Shown in pieces: positions 28,685 to 35,660 of a stretch of 64,000 nt of DNA. Position 1 is the first letter of the stretch, and each line of letters opens with the position of its first letter. The translations under genes and the position numbers were made by a program. The stretch is from positions 1 through 64,000 of the forward strand of contig JAMLIN010000007.1 of the NCBI GenBank assembly GCA_023954135.1. The letters run 5' to 3'. Origin of the DNA: Burkholderiaceae bacterium (lineage in GTDB: Bacteria; Pseudomonadota; Gammaproteobacteria; Burkholderiales; Burkholderiaceae_E). The notes beneath the pieces are model-generated. The model was not told the DNA's origin, did not search any database, and saw only the letters and a list, made by a program, of their open reading frames with translations.

Positions 28685-29479
28685 TCAGGCCCACGCGCCG
28701 CGTGCGTGATCCGTTGTCGTTGCACCAAACACCAGCTTGATCATGCCGTGCAGGGAAAGCAGCTGTTCGTTCAGCTTGCTCATTTCCATGGTCATCCCGC
28801 CCTGGGCGTAGTGATCCGTGTCGATGATCGCATGGTCGCGGGCTTCCTTGATCTCGAACTTCGGTGCTACCGCCAATCCAGTCGGCAGCATGTCCGGCGG
28901 GAAACCCAGGGGCGCGACCGTCCGATATACCCTGACGACCAGCGTTCCCTTCGGCACGAGCGGACCGGTATCGGTAGTGAACACAGATTCCGTCATTGCA
29001 TGCTGACGAGCCGCATCGAAATCGATGCCGTGCAATCCGCCGACGAGATATTGTTCTGCGGTTTCTCCGGTACGCGGCAAGACGGCGTTCAAATACCGAA
29101 GACCCAATCGGCTGACGTGGTCGAGCGAAACGACCTCGTGAACCGCCGCCAGACCACGTAGCAGTTCCGTTATGAACTCGTTGTGGGTCTGATAGTGGGT
29201 CGTGTGGTAGGTGATGGCGGAAGGCCCAAGAATGAACCCTGCCGCCCTGTCGCTGCGCGTCATCAACCACGAGACCGCCTGCTGGATCTGCGGCGCCTGC
29301 GATTGCCCTTGCCCCGGTATGACGAGTTGCGCGAACTGCTGAGGTTCGAACAGCGGATACCCTTCGCGCCGCAGCCGATCCTGGATCTCATCGACGTACC
29401 GGACCATCGCGGCGACCGGATTGAAGTGCGCCTGCGCCAACGCATAGTAGACGGGCGCATTCGACATCTTCTTGCCCAC
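28685..29479 (-). CDS. TIGR04255-family protein, first gene of the cassette
   Basis: The 264-residue protein begins VGKKMSNAPVYYALAQAHFN, the recognisable opening of the sporadically distributed TIGR04255 family, which has no assigned function. Further conserved parts are GYPLFEPQQFAQL, LDHVSRLGLRYLNAVLPR and AIIDTDHYAQGGMTMEMS. GTG at 29479 is chosen for the GGAG 6-7 bases ahead; ATG 29467 is the alternative. The family is known for patchy occurrence, typical of accessory genes. Here it leads a tight three-gene operon with an HTH protein and the HDCD protein. Confidence 0.72.
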   Translation of the reverse strand: MGKKMSNAPVYYALAQAHFNPVAAMVRYVDEIQDRLRREGYPLFEPQQFAQLVIPGQGQSQAPQIQQAVSWLMTRSDRAAGFILGPSAITYHTTHYQTHNEFITELLRGLAAVHEVVSLDHVSRLGLRYLNAVLPRTGETAEQYLVGGLHGIDFDAARQHAMTESVFTTDTGPLVPKGTLVVRVYRTVAPLGFPPDMLPTGLAVAPKFEIKEARDHAIIDTDHYAQGGMTMEMSKLNEQLLSLHGMIKLVFGATTTDHARGAWA

Positions 29480-29554
29480 GGGTCGCTCCGGATCTCTTGC
29501 AGTTGACAGATTCGTTGTCAGTTTACGCCGTGGTTGACGCGGACGCCACTGTGA

Positions 29555-29672
29555 CTTGGCGCCGATGGCACCTACTTCTGGATCGACCCGAAGCAGTAGC
29601 TCATCGTCGTCTTCATGATGCAGTCGCCCAGGAGCGGTATCGCAGCGCGCCAAGGAATCTGGTGTACCACGC
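29555..29672 (+). pseudogene. Second relic of the serine hydrolase 3' end
   Basis: The sequence reads ADGTYFWIDPKQ, stop, LIVVFMMQS, nearly the same as AGGTYFWVDPRQELIVVFMM in the relic at 24.1-24.5 kb. The GAG of the first copy is TAG here (29597-29599), and the end is further altered. Only the last 40 or so codons remain. The Phd operator starts 8 bases later, just as the VapB operator follows the first relic. Confidence 0.75.
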
Positions 29673-29679
29673 AACCTCC

Positions 29680-29718
29680 TTGATCAAAAGGCTCATTTTG
29701 ATTAAATTGATCAGAGTG
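29680..29718 (+). promoter_or_regulatory. Phd operator/promoter candidate
   Basis: TTGATCAAAA (29680-29689) and TTTTGATTAA (29696-29705) form an inverted repeat with one mismatch, followed by a further TTGATCA at 29707-29713. TTGATC and TAAATT at 17-base spacing could be the -35 and -10. A strong GGAGG lies at 29733-29737 before the Phd start. Confidence 0.55.
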
Positions 29719-29745
29719 TGCTTTTTTGATTCCGGAGGTACCCGC

Positions 29746-30009
29746 ATGGAACATTTCAACGCCAGCGACGTAAAGCGCGAGTTCGGCGAAGCGCTGCTCA
29801 AGGCACAGCAGGGGCCGGTCGGGATCAACAAGAACGGCAAGCCGGTCGCGGTACTGGTTTCGGCCAGGGCCTATGCCGAATTGCAGGCATTGCGCGAGAA
29901 ACAGCTCCGCGCCGAGATAGAGGCCGGGATCGCCGACATCGAGGCCGGGCGCGTCCGCGGCGGCGATACCGTCATCAGCCGACTGAGGAAGCGCATCGCC
30001 GATGCCTGA
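29746..30009 (+). CDS. Phd/YefM-family antitoxin
   Basis: The 87-residue protein begins MEHFNASDVKREFGEALLKA and continues GPVGINKNGKPVAVLVSARA, the Phd/YefM N-terminal DNA-binding fold. The C-terminal helix (LRAEIEAGIADIEAGRVRGG) would cover the toxin. A GGAGG precedes the ATG by about 8 bases. It overlaps the ParE gene by 8 bases. The antitoxin is intact while its toxin is frameshifted, so the antitoxin may persist as a regulator or immunity gene. Confidence 0.88.
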   Translation: MEHFNASDVKREFGEALLKAQQGPVGINKNGKPVAVLVSARAYAELQALREKQLRAEIEAGIADIEAGRVRGGDTVISRLRKRIADA

Positions 30010-30291
30010 CTTCAGATTCTCGGCCGGGGCCGAGCACGATCTGGAGGACATCATCGACTACACGATCGAGCGCTGGGGCGTGGACCAGGCCGTGAAATAC
30101 ATGGACGGCCTGGAGGATCTGGCCGGAACGCTGGCCAGAACCCCTGCGCTCGGCAGGCGCCGCGACGACTTGCTCGAGGGGCTGCTGGTCTTTCCTATGA
30201 AAGCCACCGGTTGTTCTACGTCCGGGAACGCCATGGCATAACGATCGTGCGTGTCCTGCATGCAAGCATGGATACGCCGCAGCATTTCTGA
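30002..30291 (+). pseudogene. ParE toxin (copy 2), frameshifted near its C-terminus
   Basis: The toxin reads MPDFRFSAGAEHDLEDIIDY and TIERWGVDQAVKYMDGLEDL up to LLVFP, where the CCC of copy 1 is CC (30194-30195), shifting to a premature stop at 30239. In the restored frame the end is YESHRLFYVRERHG, then ITIVRVLHASMDTPQHF and TGA at 30289-30291, the standard ParE ending. The lost end contains the Arg/His-rich segment needed for activity in the family. A sequencing error in a C run is the alternative explanation. Confidence 0.75.
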
Positions 30292-30309
30292 AGGGCGCCA
30301 TCCCTCCTC

Positions 30310-30624
30310 TTACACGGATTGATCGCGAAACGCCCTCAACACCGCATTGATCCGCGTCTGGTAGCCGGGGCCTTGCGCCTTGAACCACTCGATCACGTCC
30401 TGATCCAGGCGCAGCGAGATCAGGGTCTTCGAAGGGGCGGGCTTCAATCCGCGACGGACGATACCGCGAACCACCTTCTCGAGATCCGCCTCGGGATGCT
30501 CGACGGTCGGCCTTGCCTCGTCCGAGGGATCGAGCAGACGAGGCCTGTCAGTCTCTGACTTCGTCGAAGTACCACTGCGCCTCGCGCTTCGTTGCCTTGC
30601 GGAAGGAGATGAGGTGGATTTCAT
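30310..30624 (-). CDS. brnA: BrnA antitoxin
   Basis: The protein is about 104 residues and ends in the BrnA signature GIVRRGLKPAPSKTLISLRL then DQDVIEWFKAQGPGYQTRIN and AVLRAFRDQ, a ribbon-helix-helix antitoxin. The start is uncertain: ATG 30624 lies inside brnT and gives an N-terminal stretch rich in Ser and Arg that is not typical, so the real start may be a non-ATG codon nearer to TDRPRLLDPSDE. It overlaps the shortened brnT gene. Together with BrnT it would normally repress the promoter marked at 30702. Confidence 0.82.
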   Translation of the reverse strand: MKSTSSPSARQRSARRSGTSTKSETDRPRLLDPSDEARPTVEHPEADLEKVVRGIVRRGLKPAPSKTLISLRLDQDVIEWFKAQGPGYQTRINAVLRAFRDQSV

Positions 30625-30691
30625 GCTCGAAGCCCAGGCCATGCTCGCGCAGGTTTTTTGCACGCTTCGGTTCGTGCCAAGTGAATTTCAT
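30548..30691 (-). pseudogene. BrnT toxin with large internal deletion
   Basis: A 47-codon frame reads MKFTWHEPKRAKNLREHGL, then joins FEH directly to EIHLISFRKATKREAQWYF. The first part is the normal BrnT opening and the second the normal ending (RIISxRKATKRE); the 40 or so residues between, including two of the RelE-fold strands, are absent. BrnT is usually near 90 residues. The frame is kept, so the deletion is in phase. It is too short to be a working RNase in the way known for the family. Confidence 0.75.
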
Positions 30692-30701
30692 CCTGGATTG
30701 T

Positions 30702-30718
30702 AGCTACAGAACGTAGCT
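30702..30718 (-). promoter_or_regulatory. BrnTA operator candidate
   Basis: AGCTAC (30702-30707) and GTAGCT (30713-30718) are inverted around AGAAC, 11 bases ahead of the BrnT start. The same GCTAC/GTAGC pair with 5-base spacing is kept in the relic copy at 32245-32259, which supports a protein-binding site. Confidence 0.5.
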
Positions 30719-30822
30719 CAGACAACAAGTTGCCGCGCTCGACCTCGGTGACGCTACTCGCGGCCTGAAAATAGCGGCCCAAGTTGGTGATCGCATCGAT
30801 GGTCACCGCCTGCAATCCCTCG

Positions 30823-31539
30823 TCATCGTTGTCTCTTCATTGGCAAGGTATCCCAGCCCGACAACTCCTCTCCCGAATCGATATCGAGCCGAACATGTTT
30901 GACCGAAACCGGCGCGTCACCCGCCAACTCAACGAAGGAATCGGAACTCAGCGCGCCCGGAAACACCGCCACGCACCGCGCCGGTCCCTTTGTCGAACGA
31001 TAGAGAATCCCTCCGAATCCAGCGGCACGTATCAGGTCGGCCAAGACGTGCCCAGCCGCAGGGAGGCCGAACTGAACTGGCAAGGTTCGCCAGTTTCTCG
31101 TCAACACATTGTCGTAGAGCTGCTGCCCCGTCCTGATCATCCTGAGATCAATGGCTGAAATGCGCAGCTTTTTCTGAAGGAACCTGGCTTTCGCCGGCAT
31201 CCTGATTCTTCCCAATACTTTCGCGACCGCTTCCAATGACGATGGCGAAGTCATGTCGAACAGGTCGTGCAGTTGCCCGTTCAGAAAGACCGTGCTGTAA
31301 CTGGTGGATCGTGCGAGCGCAAGCTCCTGCGGCGACAAGCCGTCAACGGTTTGCGTCGAGGCAATCTGAAATCTTTCGCGAAACGCCGTTTCCTGGTTCT
31401 CTGCGATATACAGCGCCGGCCAAGGATCGAGCGTTCCAGGATCCAGATCGGCGCCCGCATTGAACCGGCCGCCATATCCGTGAAGGCTGCCCGCTGCAGA
31501 CAGCGGTTCCATGCTGTACCGATAAGTGACGATTCGCAC
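30823..31539 (-). CDS. RES-domain toxin (NAD+ phosphorylase/glycohydrolase family)
   Basis: The product of about 238 residues shows the RES fold motifs: GYGGRFNAGADLDPG with the Arg, ALYIAENQETAFRE with Glu/Tyr, and GGILYRSTKGPARCVAVFP with R181/S182. Known RES toxins deplete NAD+ and pair with Xre/DUF2384 antitoxins, as here. GTG 31539 is the first start in this frame. The 95 bases between it and the antitoxin stop hold another frame (SEWGRFIAERQAQAIPWEF), which would join on if one G of GGG near 31541 were removed; so the N-terminus may be frameshifted. Activity is therefore uncertain. Confidence 0.8.
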   Translation of the reverse strand: MRIVTYRYSMEPLSAAGSLHGYGGRFNAGADLDPGTLDPWPALYIAENQETAFRERFQIASTQTVDGLSPQELALARSTSYSTVFLNGQLHDLFDMTSPSSLEAVAKVLGRIRMPAKARFLQKKLRISAIDLRMIRTGQQLYDNVLTRNWRTLPVQFGLPAAGHVLADLIRAAGFGGILYRSTKGPARCVAVFPGALSSDSFVELAGDAPVSVKHVRLDIDSGEELSGWDTLPMKRQR

Positions 31540-31634
31540 CCAGCCAGCTCGAGAATTCCCAGGGGATGGCTTGAGCCTGGCGCTCCGCGATGAATCGGCC
31601 CCACTCGCTTGCGCCTGGGCACGGTGGCACCGAC

Positions 31635-32048
31635 TCAGTGCGCCTTCGCCGCGACAGTCGTCTGTCGTTGTGCGGCCCGATCGGACATCGCATTGATGAT
31701 GAACTTGCGCAGGCGCTCATATCGCCCGAGTCGAATCATGTCCCTGGGCGACACGTCGCCCAGCATCGGGTTACGAGCACGAAACCAGGCAACGGTTTTC
31801 TCGATGTCTCCGTCGAAAGCCTCCGCCACCATATTGATCGTGTTCGCAATTTCCTCGAGTCGCTCGCGAACCTGCCCAGGAATGGCGTCGTCATATCGAA
31901 CCGATTTCACGGAAACCGACGCAAGGCGAGAAACGTCCTCCTTGTTGAGGCCGAGCACCGTCGGAACCCGTTTGGGGTCAAACGAGGAGCCTCGACCGAA
32001 CTGGAGGTAGTCGTTCGGCACCGAATCGAAGAGACCCAGACTTGGCAT
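31635..32048 (-). CDS. Xre/MbcA/ParS-type antitoxin of the RES toxin
   Basis: The 137-residue protein has an HTH-like N-terminal half (VPTVLGLNKEDVSRLASVSV) and the DUF2384-type C-terminal part (VAEAFDGDIEKTVAWFRARN then PMLGDVSPRDMIRLGRYERL), which blocks the RES active site. ATG 32048 is chosen, with GAGG about 8 bases ahead. It is first in the operon, before RES, as in known RES-Xre modules. Confidence 0.86.
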   Translation of the reverse strand: MPSLGLFDSVPNDYLQFGRGSSFDPKRVPTVLGLNKEDVSRLASVSVKSVRYDDAIPGQVRERLEEIANTINMVAEAFDGDIEKTVAWFRARNPMLGDVSPRDMIRLGRYERLRKFIINAMSDRAAQRQTTVAAKAH

Positions 32049-32119
32049 CGTGACCTCACTGGTATCCAACCCATGGCGCGGCCGGAACGAACACGTTTCA
32101 ACCACAACATGACCATCGA

Positions 32120-32259
32120 TTAACCAATATACAGCAAGTCGCTGCGACGCAGCGCTTGCGTCTCGGCGATGAGCACCTGGGTGTGTTCGCGCAGATTTCC
32201 TGCACGCTTCGGTTTGTGCCAAGTGAATTTCGTCTTTGATTGTAGCTACACTTCGTAGC
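32120..32259 (-). pseudogene. Mosaic relic: 5' of a brnT copy joined to 3' of the HTH gene
   Basis: From 32259 down to about 32193 the minus strand repeats the brnT operator and first codons (about 80 % identical to 30649-30718 by eye). It then passes into REHTQVLIAETQALRRSDLL, which matches SPEHTQALIAEAQAMDAAY and RSDLAR near the end of the HTH protein at 28.1 kb. No open gene results. It shows two unrelated island genes fused by recombination. Confidence 0.6.
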
Positions 32260-32845
32260 ACCAACGACGGTCCGGCATCTTGGGACAGCCCCGGCTGCGG
32301 AATCACGCCAGGATGAAGAAAACGACGATTCGACTCTACGGCGCGATCGCACGACGCGCACTCCACCCTCCGGCCTGTCGGGCATCCTCCGCAAGACGGA
32401 TGCCCCACCCCAATTCTGGTGAGACCATCGAAATCGAATGAGGCGCCATCGCGACAACATGCTCACCGTGGCCTCTTTCACCATGTGACGATTGCGGCAA
32501 TCACGGTAGGCTTTGCTGCCGAAGTATTACAACAAGCACCGACTCGATGATGGATCTCGCCGAAGAGCGACCGGATCTCGAGGCATCGGAGGACTGCGAT
32601 GCCACACGGGCAGGACCTGCCCTGCAGATCGAATCTGGATCGGAGCTTACGCGGACACGCCGGTTTCTTAACCTACAACACGGAACCATCTTGACAGCCG
32701 TGTACTGTTCGCTTCAGGCAACGGTCGCCGAAGGGCGACCGTTACACTGCGTGCAGAATCAACAACCATCATGTCACAACGGAGGAGCCGAGGTAATGTG
32801 GCCAGCGGGCCCGGATCGTAGTGTGCAGACGGAAACCGAATCGAA
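32260..32845. other. Non-coding gap before the GT4 gene, with a strong stem-loop
   Basis: No convincing gene was found in these 586 bases. At 32720-32743, AACGGTCGCC, loop GAAG, GGCGACCGTT forms a perfect 10-bp hairpin, 103 bases upstream of the GT4 start. TTGACA at 32691 looks like a -35 box but no good -10 follows at 16-18 bases. The hairpin could be a leader or attenuator structure. Confidence 0.4.
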
Positions 32846-34150
32846 GTGACGGGCCCCGCCAGTCAAGCGAATCGTCCCCTGCGGATCCTGTTCCTCTCGG
32901 ACAATTTCCCGCCCGAGACCAATGCACCGGCCACCCGGCTGCACGAGCATGCAATCCGCTGGGTTCGTGCCGGCCACCAGGTCACGGTGATCACCTGTGC
33001 GCCGAACTTTCCCGAGGGGAAGCTCTTCGAAGGCTACAAGAATCGCTGGCGCCAGGTCGAAACCATCGACGGCATCCGCGTCGTCAGGGTCAAGACGTAC
33101 ATCACCGCCAACGAAGGCTTCATCAAGCGCACGCTCGACTACATGAGCTTCATGGTGACTGGCTTCGTTGCTGGCCTGTTCGAGAAACGGCCGGACATCG
33201 TCGTATCGACCTCGCCGCAGTTCTTCTGTGCGGTGGCGGGCTGGGCACTTTCCAGCGTGCGCCGGCTGCCGTGGGTCTTCGAGTTGCGCGACCTGTGGCC
33301 AGCGTCGATCGTCGCGGTCGGTGCGATGGAGCACAGCCCGCTAATCCGGATGCTGGAGCGACTCGAATTGTTCATGTACCGGCGTGCGGACGCCGTCGTG
33401 CCGGTGACCGAATCGTTCCGGGACGACCTCGTGTCACGCGGCATCGATCCACGGAAGATCCATGTCGTCATCAATGGTGTCGACCTCGAGCGGTACGCAC
33501 CTCAGCCGCGCGACGCAGCCCTCGCCTGGGAGTTCGGCCTCGAAGGCAAGTTCGTCGTCGGCTACATGGGTACCCACGGCATGGCACATGCGCTCGACCG
33601 GGTGCTCGATGCCGCGGCAATGCTGCGCGACCGCGACGAGATCGCCTTCTTCTTCGCCGGCTCCGGCGCGATGCGCGATGAGATAGAGCGGCAGGTCGCC
33701 GAACGTCGCCTGGACAACGTCAGGATGATTCCCCGCCAGCCCAAGGAAGCCATGCCGGCCCTCTGGAGCCTGTGCGATCTCGCGCTGATCCCGCTGCGCG
33801 ACACCCCCGTATTCTCCACCGTCATCCCTTCCAAGCTCTTCGAGGCCATGGGCATGGGGGTACCGGTCCTGATGTCATTGCCGCAGGGCGAGGCAACGCG
33901 GATCGTGGAGAAAACCGGCTGCGGCATTCATGTACCCCCTGAAGATGCCCAGGCGATGGCCAACGCAGTTGCGGCATTGGCGAAGAACTCCTCGCGCATG
34001 GCAAACCTGCGAGCAGCGGCAGCAGCCGCAGCGCCGGACTATTCGAGAACCCGGCAAGCCTTCCAGATGGAGGGCATCCTGGGACGGATGGCAGCAAGCT
34101 CGGACGAAACCTCTGCCTCCGATGCCGAAGAGAGCGAAAGCGCCCGATAG
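32846..34150 (+). CDS. GT4 glycosyltransferase (WbuB/FnlC-like)
   Basis: The 434-residue GT-B enzyme starts with RILFLSDNFPPETNAPATRL and HEHAIRWVRAGHQVTVIT, the pattern of the WbuB/WcaI group that adds amino sugars during O-antigen or colanic acid assembly. Other motifs are VSTSPQFFCAVAGW, ELRDLWPASIVAVG, VVINGVDLERYAP and IPSKLFEAMGMGVPVL with the nucleotide-sugar Glu. Start GTG 32846; no ATG is near. It is the only plus-strand gene in this section and its stop is followed by nearly 200 bases with no recognisable feature. Sugar specificity uncertain. Confidence 0.85.
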   Translation: MTGPASQANRPLRILFLSDNFPPETNAPATRLHEHAIRWVRAGHQVTVITCAPNFPEGKLFEGYKNRWRQVETIDGIRVVRVKTYITANEGFIKRTLDYMSFMVTGFVAGLFEKRPDIVVSTSPQFFCAVAGWALSSVRRLPWVFELRDLWPASIVAVGAMEHSPLIRMLERLELFMYRRADAVVPVTESFRDDLVSRGIDPRKIHVVINGVDLERYAPQPRDAALAWEFGLEGKFVVGYMGTHGMAHALDRVLDAAAMLRDRDEIAFFFAGSGAMRDEIERQVAERRLDNVRMIPRQPKEAMPALWSLCDLALIPLRDTPVFSTVIPSKLFEAMGMGVPVLMSLPQGEATRIVEKTGCGIHVPPEDAQAMANAVAALAKNSSRMANLRAAAAAAAPDYSRTRQAFQMEGILGRMAASSDETSASDAEESESAR

Positions 34151-34347
34151 TACCGAACAGGTGGCCCTACTCCCCCCCCAAAAAACGGTTACACCCGTCC
34201 AGAAACGCTCAGTCGATTCCCCGCTCGACCCCGATTTTCGGGACGCTTCAATCCCATCCCCGTGGATTCGAGATAGCGGGCCCCAAACCCCTGATCTAGG
34301 CTGTACTCAAGCGGCCCACAAGCATAACGATGGCAGGGGGAGGCGCC

Positions 34348-35511
34348 ATGCGACGAATTGTCCTAGCTGCCGCAATCGTCATGGCAAGCGGTTGCGCGAC
34401 ATCGAACTCGATCTATCGCCCCCTGGCGCTCCACGGTAACGCAGTCTCGATCGATGCCAAGCAGCGCGTCGTCGTGACGCGAACCGACAAAGAGGAGGCT
34501 CGACTGTGCGCCGAACCGAGCCCCGACGCGCTCTCGGCCTATTCAAGCAGTTTCGGGGGAACGTTCGACGCTGAAGACAAGGCGCAGATGCAGCTCGCCC
34601 TGACGCGCGCTGAACAGGCGGCGGCCATCGGCCTCCGTACCCAGTCGATCCAGCTGCTGCGTGATGCCATGTACCGCACCTGCGAGGCCTACCTCAGCGG
34701 AGCGATCACCGAGGGGCAAAGCTATCAATTGCTCCGACGGTTCCAGAATCTGATGCTGGGTCTGCTCGCGATCGAGCAACTGACGGGAGCCGTCAAGGCA
34801 CAACCGGCGATCCTGACGACCACGGGTTTCGCCGCCACCGGCGCATCGGTGGAAGCGGAGACCAAGGCCTTGACCGCCGCCAGGAAGGAACGGGTCAAAG
34901 CGAAGGAAGAGTTCGAAGCCGAGCAGAAGAAGCTTGAAACACTCGAGAAGAAGCTGGAAACGGATCAGGCCGACTACAACACCAAGTCCGACGCACACAG
35001 GCAGATCAAGGAGCCAACCGCCGAAGACAACCAGCGTCTGAAGGATGCGAAGGAAGCTCGAGACAAGACACGGAATGAGCACAACGACCAGAAGGACGTG
35101 GTCATGTCGAAAAAAGAGCTGCTCAACATAGCCGACGACGCTGTCAAGAACGCTCAGCAGAACCTTGATGATGCGCGAGGTCAGGCACGCGCATTCGCAG
35201 CCGGAGGCGGAGCATTCGGATCCGGCGGCAGGCCATCCGCGGCACTTGCCGAATCGGTGGCAACCCAGGTCGCCGGCATCGTCGCAAACGTCCTCCGCGA
35301 GGGCGGCCTCGGGGAGAGTTGCATCGCTGCAGTGGAGCCGGCGGCGAGGAAAGGGAACGTGGGCGAGGTGAAGGAACTCTTGGGTGCCTGCAAAGCACTG
35401 CAGGATAGCCAGATGGCAATCACGCAGGCGGAAACTGGGCTTGCCCACACAAAGTTGCAGATTCTCCAAAGTCAGATTCAGCTTCAGAATGCACCGCTGC
35501 AACCCAAGTAA
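34348..35511 (+). CDS. Coiled-coil lipoprotein of unknown function
   Basis: The 387-residue protein begins MRRIVLAAAIVMASGC, a short lipoprotein signal with C16 as the likely lipidated residue. The central part, roughly 165-282, is a long charged coiled coil (ARKERVKAKEEFEAEQKKLE and onward) flanked by a Gly-rich loop (AFAAGGGAFGSGGRP). The C-terminal end is amphipathic. A GGGGGAGG precedes the ATG. An outer-membrane anchored periplasmic scaffold is a reasonable guess. No family was recognised. It sits beside the polysaccharide locus but with its own orientation. Confidence 0.7.
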   Translation: MRRIVLAAAIVMASGCATSNSIYRPLALHGNAVSIDAKQRVVVTRTDKEEARLCAEPSPDALSAYSSSFGGTFDAEDKAQMQLALTRAEQAAAIGLRTQSIQLLRDAMYRTCEAYLSGAITEGQSYQLLRRFQNLMLGLLAIEQLTGAVKAQPAILTTTGFAATGASVEAETKALTAARKERVKAKEEFEAEQKKLETLEKKLETDQADYNTKSDAHRQIKEPTAEDNQRLKDAKEARDKTRNEHNDQKDVVMSKKELLNIADDAVKNAQQNLDDARGQARAFAAGGGAFGSGGRPSAALAESVATQVAGIVANVLREGGLGESCIAAVEPAARKGNVGEVKELLGACKALQDSQMAITQAETGLAHTKLQILQSQIQLQNAPLQPK

Positions 35512-35660
35512 CTTTCTCCGCCAACCGACCACGACGAACGCCCATGAAACGTCAGGGTGCGACTGTCTCGTCGCGGCGATCACCTTCGAGGCGGCGGTTG
35601 CACCACAAGCCGTGGTGGCGCGAAACTGAGTTGTTCAGGGCCGACTGGTGATCTTTCGAT

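Noticed and set aside
32547..32849. 100-codon open frame ahead of the GT4 gene
   Set aside because: No Shine-Dalgarno sequence and no protein-like pattern, and it covers the stem-loop and overlaps the GT4 start.
35601..35617. CACCAC/GTGGTG hairpin after the coiled-coil lipoprotein gene
   Set aside because: Six-base stem, 90 bases after the stop and without T run; not convincing as a terminator.
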